DNA of 63,449 bases from a virus, in IMG/VR virus record IMGVR_UViG_3300012986_000064, positions 1 to 63,449 of that record. One strand, given 5' to 3'. The notes under the pieces were generated by a model that made no database searches, had not been told where the DNA came from, and saw only the letters and a program-made list of their open reading frames with translations. A program made the position numbers and the translations under genes. Positions 57,813 through 63,449 of the stretch are shown here, in pieces. The first letter of the stretch is position 1, and each line of letters begins with the position of its first letter.

Positions 57813-58148
57813 TCAGGCCGCTTTGCGGTAGCTGTGGCGGGTCAGGTAGGCATCCACTGCGGATTGCCGCACCCGCGCCCCACGCTCGAAGCCGGTATCA
57901 CCGGCCGGGATTTTGGGCGCAATGGCGGGCTGCTCGGGCTTGCCATTCTTAGCGGCCCGGTAGGGGCGGCCCAGCACCAGCAGCCGCATGTGAGGCTCAC
58001 TGAGCCGGGCGTAAGCCGCGGCCTCGGGAATCGTCAGCCACGGGTCGGGTGGGGGCAGGCGCTGGTAGTATTCGCGGGCCTGCTGCTCGTACACCTGCGA
58101 CGCCAACGCCTTCAGGTCAAAGTCTTCGGGAAGGTTGATGGACAACAT
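57813..58148 (-). CDS. excisionase-like HTH protein
   Basis: 111 residues. From about 36 the text P-W-L-T-I-P-E-A-A-A-Y-A-R-L-S-E-P-H-M-R and the end R-V-R-Q-S-A-V-D-A-Y-L match MerR/excisionase-type HTH proteins, with about 22 residues inserted in the wing. It could be the phage excisionase working with the integrase or a transcription regulator. One base of overlap with the upstream gene. Confidence 0.75.
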   Translation of the reverse strand: MLSINLPEDFDLKALASQVYEQQAREYYQRLPPPDPWLTIPEAAAYARLSEPHMRLLVLGRPYRAAKNGKPEQPAIAPKIPAGDTGFERGARVRQSAVDAYLTRHSYRKAA

Positions 58149-58822
58149 CAGGCAGCGGTTTCAATGGGTTCTACCATCTCGTCACTGCCGGCGGCCCGGG
58201 CAGGTGCCGGCCGTTTTGCCAGCTTTTCGCGGGTTATCTGCGTCTTCATCCGCAGTGCTGCTTCGTTCAGGTGGGGGATGGTCAGGGCCGCTTTGCGCCG
58301 TTCCTCAGGCGTCACCCGGCTATCCTTTAGCAGGTCCTGCAGCTCATCCAGCGCCTGCTGCCGGCCGTCGCCTTGCAGGGCTGGGTGGGAAGGGGTATCA
58401 TGGGCATCAATCAGGCTCTGGAGCTTGGTAATGGTTTCCTCTGCTTGCTGATAATCGAGCTTGTTGATGCCCAGCAGCGTCTTGGTGAGCAGCTGCCGGG
58501 AAATGGCGGGGTGCAGCACCTGCGTACCGATGCGCTCCTTTTGCTCGGCCGTGGCCCAGACTTCCGGCGCAACCTGCGCTGGGGCCGGGGCTGCCGCCAT
58601 GCGCAGCACCAGGGCAAACATTTCCTGCTGGAGCGGGGTGAAGCCGGCCAGCGCTTGCAGGTGCTGAATAGCCGCCCGCAGCTTGGCCAGGATTACCGAC
58701 GATTCCAGCGACGTAAGGGTGCCGTAGCCAATGCGCTGCTTGTGGGACTTGGGCAATTCATCCAGCAGCCGCTTCAGCTCATGTGCCAGCTCGGCATAGG
58801 TATAATCAGTCGCGTGTGCCAT
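58148..58822 (-). CDS. helical early protein, unknown
   Basis: 224 residues from MAHATDYTYAEL; codons upstream lack support. Nearly all helical, Leu/Ala/Gln-rich, with a K/E-rich coiled coil in the last 60 residues. It overlaps the HTH gene at its stop. No membrane segment or catalytic motif. The gap upstream (58823-58915) holds a hairpin. Confidence 0.5.
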   Translation of the reverse strand: MAHATDYTYAELAHELKRLLDELPKSHKQRIGYGTLTSLESSVILAKLRAAIQHLQALAGFTPLQQEMFALVLRMAAAPAPAQVAPEVWATAEQKERIGTQVLHPAISRQLLTKTLLGINKLDYQQAEETITKLQSLIDAHDTPSHPALQGDGRQQALDELQDLLKDSRVTPEERRKAALTIPHLNEAALRMKTQITREKLAKRPAPARAAGSDEMVEPIETAA

Positions 58823-58889
58823 AAATGGAGTAGATTTGTAGCGTTCTTGTGAAAGAGAATTCGTCAGGCGGTCAAGAGCCTGGCAGTAG

Positions 58890-58916
58890 CGGCAGCCCGG
58901 CAAGGCTGCCGTTTTT
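58890..58916 (+). terminator. hairpin followed by T-run on the + strand
   Basis: CGGCAGCC (58890-58897) and GGCTGCCG (58904-58911) form an 8-bp stem with TTTTT after it on the + strand. No rightward gene ends here, so it may stop antisense transcripts, or act as an RNA hairpin after the stop of the leftward gene at 58916. Confidence 0.5.
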
Positions 58917-59104
58917 CATTGCTGCTCGCTGGACTCTTTATCGGTCGAGTTCTTTGAAGCATATGTGGGCGTTGTGTGGCAGAGCATGGCAGCGAAGACG
59001 ACCCAGCCCCAGCCATCGCGCTGTAGGTAAATGAGGTAGGCGGCGAGGCCGAGCAAGCCGAGCGCAACGAGGTTGGCCGAAAGGATGATTAGGGCTGCTT
59101 TCAT
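58916..59104 (-). CDS. small membrane protein
   Basis: 62 residues. Two hydrophobic stretches (about 5-28 and 33-45) with a charged hydrophilic end K-N-S-T-D-K-E-S-S-E-Q-Q. Its ATG overlaps the stop of the gene before it (ATGA), part of a chain of three tiny overlapping genes in the early operon. Confidence 0.5.
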   Translation of the reverse strand: MKAALIILSANLVALGLLGLAAYLIYLQRDGWGWVVFAAMLCHTTPTYASKNSTDKESSEQQ

Positions 59105-59292
59105 TGCTGCATCAGCAGATTGCCCTGCGCACTGAAGCCCGCAACCGGGCGCGTGATGGGATGGGCATCGAAGCCGGTCACGTACCGTTCCCGGTACAGT
59201 TGGCCGTCAGCCCCCACGAAGTATTCTTCCGTTGTGGCTGGCCGTAGCAGGCAGGCCCGGACGTTGTGCAGGAAGCGGCGTAGGCGTTTCAT
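59101..59292 (-). CDS. small basic protein, unknown
   Basis: 63 residues from MKRLRRFLHNVRA; the frame continues upstream without a stop but overlaps two genes. A basic amphipathic helix (1-20) precedes a short beta-like part (Y-F-V-G-A-D-G-Q-L-Y). Coupled to both neighbours by ATGA overlaps, so it is likely translated. Role unknown. Confidence 0.5.
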   Translation of the reverse strand: MKRLRRFLHNVRACLLRPATTEEYFVGADGQLYRERYVTGFDAHPITRPVAGFSAQGNLLMQQ

Positions 59293-59438
59293 GCGGTCAG
59301 CGCCCGGATAATGAGCCACACCATGCCAGCGAGCGTCAGGCTGAAGCTGGCTGCCACAAAGGCCCAGGCAAGTGGTTTGCCCACGCGGTGCCACCAGTTG
59401 CGGCGGCGGTTGAGGTTCGGGGTGAAAAGGCGAGCCAT
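59289..59438 (-). CDS. tiny membrane protein
   Basis: A 49-codon frame starting MARLFTPNLNRRRNWW, with an Arg-rich start and one membrane segment (about 23-45). It ends as ATGA with the next gene and starts three bases after the 59442 gene, so it fits the operon. It was found by reading the gap rather than from a long frame. Confidence 0.5.
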   Translation of the reverse strand: MARLFTPNLNRRRNWWHRVGKPLAWAFVAASFSLTLAGMVWLIIRALTA

Positions 59439-59441
59439 GGA

Positions 59442-59888
59442 TTAAGCCGCAACGCGGAGGCGAGAGGTGGAACGCTGGGGATACATCGGAATCACTTTGG
59501 CGCCCTGGCTGCGGCTGAGCGAGAGCACATGCGCGTAGTCCGTGATGTCGATTTCGGAGAGGTACATCGGCAGCAGCTTGTCGAAAAACACTTCCTCCTG
59601 AATCGCATCGGGCCGCTGCGTGGCCTCGCGCAGGGCGAAGGGGATGCTGCAGCCCGCGCCGGGCCGGGCCGCCACGTAGGCCCGCAGGCAGTAGGGCGTT
59701 TCGTCGACGTCCTTGCACAGGCAGAAGCCCAGCAGGGGCACGGCCGCGCCGGCAGGGTAGCCGACCAGGGGCACATCGAAGTGCAGCATGTCACCGGCTT
59801 TAAAGCCATCGGTGACGTCGAACCGGGTGCGGGGCGTAGCAGCGCACGGCAGGCTCGGGATGAGCGGAAGTTGCTTGTTGATTTTCAT
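59442..59888 (-). CDS. early phage protein, unknown
   Basis: 148 residues, beta-rich N-terminus (about 20-60) with C-L-C and C-L-R cysteines around 57-68 and a helical/beta C-terminus. It is the first larger gene of the early leftward operon after the small regulator. No catalytic motif seen. Short basic proteins upstream of replication genes often regulate host functions, but nothing here proves it. Confidence 0.45.
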   Translation of the reverse strand: MKINKQLPLIPSLPCAATPRTRFDVTDGFKAGDMLHFDVPLVGYPAGAAVPLLGFCLCKDVDETPYCLRAYVAARPGAGCSIPFALREATQRPDAIQEEVFFDKLLPMYLSEIDITDYAHVLSLSRSQGAKVIPMYPQRSTSRLRVAA

Positions 59889-59936
59889 TGTGAAAGAGTG
59901 AAGGGGTAAGGCAGTGAAAGAGGAAGCGGCAACTTC

Positions 59937-60167
59937 CTAGGCGGCTGCCAGCGACTCGGCCAGCGATTCAAGAATTTCAGTTAGTCGCTCATCAGAGCTG
60001 GCCCCGCTCAGCACGTTGTTGAGTTTGATGGCACCCGAGCGAGTGTCGTATTCGGGGTGGCGTTCCACCACAAGGGCCCGGACGTTTTGCGGCAGCCGGG
60101 GGCGCACGGCGAACACCCGGGTTTTTAGCTCGGTCGGGGTAACCGTCTTCTTTTTTGTGGGTATCAT
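59937..60167 (-). CDS. small regulator-like protein, first early gene
   Basis: 76 residues, basic N-terminus and acidic helical C-terminus. It is the first gene under the early leftward promoter (60192-60222), the usual location of a Cro-like or early regulatory protein. The sequence does not show an HTH I can name, though R-P-R-L-P-Q-N-V-R-A-L-V-V-E-R-H-P-E-Y recurs in small Bacteroidota phage proteins. Confidence 0.55.
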   Translation of the reverse strand: MIPTKKKTVTPTELKTRVFAVRPRLPQNVRALVVERHPEYDTRSGAIKLNNVLSGASSDERLTEILESLAESLAAA

Positions 60168-60191
60168 TGTGTAGTGTTGTTAATGGTATTG

Positions 60192-60222
60192 CAAATAAAG
60201 AAAGCATACTTTCTAAAAGCAA
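60192..60222 (-). promoter_or_regulatory. early leftward promoter with CI operator
   Basis: On the minus strand TTG (60222-60220), a 20-base spacer and TTTATTTG (60199-60192) give a -33/-7 promoter. The perfect palindrome AGAAAG-CATA-CTTTCT (60199-60214) lies in the spacer, so a bound repressor would block RNA polymerase. No clear promoter for the rightward CI gene was found; the same palindrome may also regulate it. Confidence 0.7.
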
Positions 60223-60224
60223 GC

Positions 60225-61175
60225 ATGGTTTCCAATAAGGAAAAAGAATACCTTCCGCCCAAGCGTAACGAGCTGTGGTACAGTCAGAAAATTTCTGAGT
60301 TGCGCAAGCACTTAGGATTGTCGCAAGCAGCCTTTGCCAAGAAGTTGGGAGTTTCTGGGGCCGCTATAGGCCAGTTGGAGCGCGGGGAAAGCAAAAGCCC
60401 GAGTGCTGACTTGCTGGGTGCCTTGACAAGTATGCTTTCCGTGAATCTGGACTGGCTGCTCAACAATGAGGGCCCAATGCTCAAATCCGACCAGAATTCT
60501 GCAGGGTCACAAAATAATTTGTCGTATGAGCCTGGTGGTCTGGCCAGCACCACCAGCGACCCAGAGGCCACGTACCGGCCCGAGCCGCGCCACTACGTTG
60601 TCGACGATGGCGTCAACAGCTCGGCTCTACTTTATAATATCAAGACGGCGGCCAGCTACCTGACCGGCTACCAGAGCCAGGAGCAGCCCGAGCCGGACGG
60701 CGTGATTACCCTGCCGCGCTGGCTCCTGAAGAGCGGCGAGCACGCCGTGTTTCCGGTACTGGGCGAATCCATGGAGCCCACGTTTTTCGGCGGGGATTAT
60801 GTGCTGTGCCGTTTTCTGCGCCCCGAAGAGTGGGCCAGCCTGCGGCCTGAAACAGTGTGTGTTGTGGTCAGCGAAAACCGTGGCCTGCAACTTAAGCGCA
60901 TCAAGCTGCGGCCATCGGAAAAACTAATCCGCTGCAAGTCCGATAATCGCCAGCACCCGGCGTTTAATCTGCCTTATGATGAGGTGCTGGAGCTGTGGCG
61001 CTTCGAATGGCGCCTGACGGCGAACGCGGCTAACCTGTCGGAAACCGTGTTCGGCAAGGTCGACGCCCTGGAAGACGACGTGGCCGACCTGCGCAGCCTG
61101 GTTGAGCAGCTGATTGATAAGAAGGAACTGCAGCGACTGGATTCGCAAAAAGGCCGGAAGCCCTCAGTAGAATGA
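60225..61175 (+). CDS. CI-like repressor, HTH-XRE plus S24 peptidase
   Basis: 316 residues from MVSNKEKEY; an upstream start at 60174 is possible but would run through the operator. The HTH_3 domain (about 17-75) shows the S-Q-A-A-F-A-K-K-L-G-V-S-G-A-A-I-G-Q-L-E-R-G pattern. The C-terminal S24 domain (about 165-265) has G-E-S-M-E-P with the catalytic Ser near 182 and the Lys of L-Q-L-K-R-I near 224, so it should self-cleave on RecA activation. A coiled coil follows. Expected role: lysogeny maintenance. Divergent from the early operon. Confidence 0.9.
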   Translation: MVSNKEKEYLPPKRNELWYSQKISELRKHLGLSQAAFAKKLGVSGAAIGQLERGESKSPSADLLGALTSMLSVNLDWLLNNEGPMLKSDQNSAGSQNNLSYEPGGLASTTSDPEATYRPEPRHYVVDDGVNSSALLYNIKTAASYLTGYQSQEQPEPDGVITLPRWLLKSGEHAVFPVLGESMEPTFFGGDYVLCRFLRPEEWASLRPETVCVVVSENRGLQLKRIKLRPSEKLIRCKSDNRQHPAFNLPYDEVLELWRFEWRLTANAANLSETVFGKVDALEDDVADLRSLVEQLIDKKELQRLDSQKGRKPSVE

Positions 61176-61220
61176 CAACGCCTTACCTCGCTACTGTCAA
61201 TTCTAATCAGCCCTTTTCTT

Positions 61221-61802
61221 ATGAATACACCCTTTGCGCGTTTTGGCTACTGCAGCCTGTTAGGCCTCGGCTTAGCACTTTCTGCATGTAGCAAGGATGA
61301 TGACTTTCTAACAAAAAGCTATAGCGTAACCAACAATACCGGTTTTGATGCCTCATTCACTAGCCGGTCAAATGGAGACACTTTTTCTGTGCCTAACAAC
61401 CGCACCACGGATTTCAAGTCGGAGACTTCGGTTATTGGCTTATTCGATATAACCTCAACCCAAACGCCCTTGCGCTTTGGCACGACGGAAACAGGTGCGA
61501 ATCAATACCGTCTTTACACGTATGGCGCCGATTTAGAGTATCGGATTACGGGAGCTGGAGCAGCTACTACAGCTGACCTTACTTTTCAGAATGCACAAGG
61601 CGGCACGTCGCAACAGAGTAACGTTAGGCTACCTGCCGCTATACCCATTCGCGTCTTCTCAGGTGGGTTTGTTTACATCTCCGCCCAGAATAGGGCTTCA
61701 AGTGGGGGAGTTACGGTTGAGATATACCGAAGAGGGCAGCAGTTTGGCAGCAACTCGGCTTATGGTGGGTACTGCATTGCAACCGCCTCAGGCACCTTTT
61801 AG
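61221..61802 (+). CDS. lipoprotein in the lysogeny transcript
   Basis: 193 residues with a lipoprotein signal (lipobox L-S-A-C near 20-23) and an acidic start of the mature part. The rest is beta-rich, with no known domain. It lies between CI and an HTH protein, so it should be expressed in the lysogen and anchored in the outer or inner membrane, where it might block superinfecting phages (inference). Its base composition is lower in GC than CI, suggesting cargo. Confidence 0.7.
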   Translation: MNTPFARFGYCSLLGLGLALSACSKDDDFLTKSYSVTNNTGFDASFTSRSNGDTFSVPNNRTTDFKSETSVIGLFDITSTQTPLRFGTTETGANQYRLYTYGADLEYRITGAGAATTADLTFQNAQGGTSQQSNVRLPAAIPIRVFSGGFVYISAQNRASSGGVTVEIYRRGQQFGSNSAYGGYCIATASGTF

Positions 61803-61803
61803 C

Positions 61804-62139
61804 ATGCTGACGCCTGTAACCCAGCGCCTGCCCGACTTCGACCAGGCCGCCACCGACCGCCGTTTTCTAACTGAGTTGGACCGCCTGTTGCAAACCGGGG
61901 CGTTCAGCTCATACCGGGAATTGGCCCTGCAGTTGGACATATCCCCCGGCCTGTTCGCAGCCATTGAAGCTGGTCGTTACCACTGCAACCTAAAGCTGCT
62001 CTACGAACTGACCCGCCATTACCCCGCTGCTGACCTATCCTTTATTCTATATGGCGCAGCCGCGGGTAATCGCCCCGAGCCTACTGGGGTTCCTGTACGC
62101 GAACGGGGGCGTCGTTGGACCAATGCCACTACTAAGTAA
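61804..62139 (+). CDS. small HTH protein
   Basis: 111 residues. The middle (about 19-75) has the XRE-like spacing S-Y-R-E-L-A-L-Q-L-D-I-S-P-G-L-F-A-A-I-E-A-G-R-Y. It starts one base after the stop of the lipoprotein gene and ends five bases before the integrase, so all are one transcript. A longer in-frame start at 61591 would overlap the lipoprotein. It may regulate integrase or serve as a second immunity factor. Confidence 0.65.
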   Translation: MLTPVTQRLPDFDQAATDRRFLTELDRLLQTGAFSSYRELALQLDISPGLFAAIEAGRYHCNLKLLYELTRHYPAADLSFILYGAAAGNRPEPTGVPVRERGRRWTNATTK

Positions 62140-62144
62140 GCGCA

Positions 62145-63449
62145 ATGGTTGAGCCTAAAATTCGTTTTTACTTGCACAGCAAGGTGTCGGCCGATGGCCG
62201 GCGCCCGGTGTACTTGTCGGTGGGCATTGGCGAAACACGGCCCGTGCGCCAGGCCACCGGCGTGGTCGTACACCCCACGTATTTTTCCCCTGCTGCGCCC
62301 CACATCTTAAAAGGGGCCGACGGCCGGGTGGCCTACAACGAGCGGCTGGATGAGCTGCGGGTGCTGACCTCCAAGCTCTGCCGCCAGCTGGCCGATGCTG
62401 GCACCCTCACCAACGCAGTCCTGGCCCCAGCACTGAAAGAAGCCGTAGCGCAGCTGCTCCATAAAAAAACAGCCGCCGCCCCCGCCGCGGCACCAGCCGC
62501 CGCCAAGCCCGCTGCGGCCGTGCCCCTGGCAGCCCAGCCGCTGCGGGCCAGCTTTGCCGCATGGAAAGAAGAAAACGCTGCGCAGTTTTCGGCGACCTAC
62601 TTAAATAAAGGCAGCCAGTACCTGGACTGGATGGAAAAGTTTGATGCCGACGCCACGCCAGCCGACATCGACGACAAGTGGGTGAAGCGCTACTGCAGCT
62701 ATCTGGTGACGGACACGCCCCTGTTCAACAACACCATTCACCAACACCTGAACTGTCTGCGGGCGCTGCTGCAGCAGGCCGGGCTGCCGACGAAGTGGCT
62801 AAAGAATAAGTGGAAGCACCCCGTGCCGAAGTGCTACCTCACCTTTGAGGAGCTGGAGCAGCTGACGGCCTGGGAGCCACCGGCAAACAAGCCCAGCTGG
62901 GCCCGCCAGCGCGACGTGTTCGTGGCCCGCTGTCTGTGTGGCCTGCGCTACTCCGACGCCCAGGCGCTGCTCGTGCCCCACATCCGGGCCGGCCAAAACA
63001 CCAACCTCATCCGGCTCGACCAGCAGAAGACCCGCTCGGCCGTGCAGATTCCCGTAGTAGAGCTGCTGCAAAAAATTCTGGACCGCTACGCCGGGCTGCC
63101 CGCCGGCAAGGCCCTGCCCGTCATCTCGCGCCAGCAAACCGGGGCATTGATAAAAGAAATTTTGCAGGCCGCGGGCATCAACGCGCCCTTTGTGCAGGTC
63201 CGCTACAAAGGCACGGTGAAGCACGAAAAGGTGATGCCCAAATGGAAGGCGGCCAGCACGCACACGGCCCGCCATACCTACGGGGCGCTGCTGGCCCGCA
63301 TGAAGCTGGACCCGCTGACGATGCGCGACTTGATGGGCCACGGCGACCTGAAGTCGACGATGGTGTACGTGCACCTGGAAGCCGACGCCACGGAGAAATC
63401 CGTGCTGGAAGGGTGGGAGAAAATGAGCAGCCTCGGGGCGAAAAAGTAG
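62145..63449 (+). CDS. tyrosine recombinase integrase
   Basis: 434 residues, the usual size. An N-terminal arm-binding region (about 1-100) and an Ala/Pro linker (about 108-130), a SAM-like core-binding domain (about 130-215) and the catalytic domain with Arg in C-G-L-R-Y-S-D (near 265), H-T-A-R-H (373-377), G-H-G-D (about 397-400) and the nucleophile Tyr408 in M-V-Y-V-H. It integrates and, with an excisionase, excises the prophage. The stop codon is the last base of the window, so the attachment site is expected just outside. Confidence 0.95.
   Translation: MVEPKIRFYLHSKVSADGRRPVYLSVGIGETRPVRQATGVVVHPTYFSPAAPHILKGADGRVAYNERLDELRVLTSKLCRQLADAGTLTNAVLAPALKEAVAQLLHKKTAAAPAAAPAAAKPAAAVPLAAQPLRASFAAWKEENAAQFSATYLNKGSQYLDWMEKFDADATPADIDDKWVKRYCSYLVTDTPLFNNTIHQHLNCLRALLQQAGLPTKWLKNKWKHPVPKCYLTFEELEQLTAWEPPANKPSWARQRDVFVARCLCGLRYSDAQALLVPHIRAGQNTNLIRLDQQKTRSAVQIPVVELLQKILDRYAGLPAGKALPVISRQQTGALIKEILQAAGINAPFVQVRYKGTVKHEKVMPKWKAASTHTARHTYGALLARMKLDPLTMRDLMGHGDLKSTMVYVHLEADATEKSVLEGWEKMSSLGAKK

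Noticed and set aside
62799-63374. 191-codon minus-strand frame inside the integrase
   Set aside because: Antisense shadow of a catalytic domain with all recombinase residues in the + frame.
1-63449. Attachment sites or direct repeats at the two window ends
   Set aside because: I compared the first and last few hundred bases by eye and found no shared repeat; the integrase ends at the last base, so the site is probably outside.

Overview
The window reads as a nearly complete temperate siphovirus-type prophage in a high-GC Bacteroidota host, probably a Hymenobacter or close relative. This rests on the GC-rich coding style, promoters of the TAnnTTTG type, the near absence of Shine-Dalgarno sequences, Bacteroidota-type phage structural proteins and one Bacteroidota secreted-protein motif inside a tail protein. 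The host name is inference; the prophage call is firm (integrase, CI-type repressor, terminases, portal, capsid, tape measure, endolysin).  LAYOUT. Almost everything is transcribed leftward from a regulatory hub near 60.2 kb. Rightward from the hub run a CI-like repressor, a lipoprotein, a small HTH protein and a tyrosine integrase that ends at the last base (60225-63449). Leftward lie: the early and replication region 60167-44577 (small regulators, excisionase-like protein, a tRNA-like element, a C5-cytosine methyltransferase with a greatly repeated target-recognition region, SANT-like DNA-binding protein, PAPS-reductase-like protein, HNH nucleases, DUF4373 initiator, DnaC-like loader, DEDDh exonuclease, Gp37/Gp68 protein, PD-(D/E)XK nuclease, ASCH protein); the packaging and head module 44510-32396 (TerS, TerL, portal, scaffold, major capsid, connectors, a GNAT acetyltransferase); an AT-richer accessory island 31793-22833 with several defence-type families (RelE-like toxin pair, TIGR02391/HEPN protein, DUF2806, DUF4393/Abi-alpha, DUF4365 nuclease plus repeats); the tail chaperone pair with a -1 frameshift site, then endolysin (22514-21202); a second divergent control region (20.5-20.8 kb) with an S24-like repressor and a ribbon-helix-helix protein; tape measure B and tail proteins and fibres (18609-7601); a lysis-type membrane cassette that includes a membrane-bound PAS sensor (7365-5100); and a second full-length tape measure A (5097-613). 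A + strand gene of unknown role (1-564) closes the left edge behind a bidirectional terminator.  HOW THE GENES WORK TOGETHER. A 25-bp palindromic motif (TAATGT...TTACTTTAC...ACATTA) occurs six times, each directly upstream of a structural or packaging gene, and is the best candidate for the late promoter or operator. The CI operator lies between the -33 and -7 boxes of the early leftward promoter, so CI should shut the lytic operon while integrase and lipoprotein stay on. The accessory genes sit between conserved phage modules, have their own terminators (one repeated terminator family) and at least one consensus host promoter, which fits cargo expressed from the silent prophage.  MOST UNUSUAL POINTS. 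Two homologous tape measure genes; a truncated inverted copy of the tail-protein gene start at 22579; repeated 3' ends of the ribbon-helix-helix gene at cassette junctions in the island; a PAS sensor co-translated with a membrane lysis-type gene; a methyltransferase with seven P-x-x-T-type units; and a second immunity-like switch inside the tail module. No stretch longer than 300 bases is empty. The longest gaps (about 190-230 bases) hold promoters, hairpins or gene remnants and are described below.
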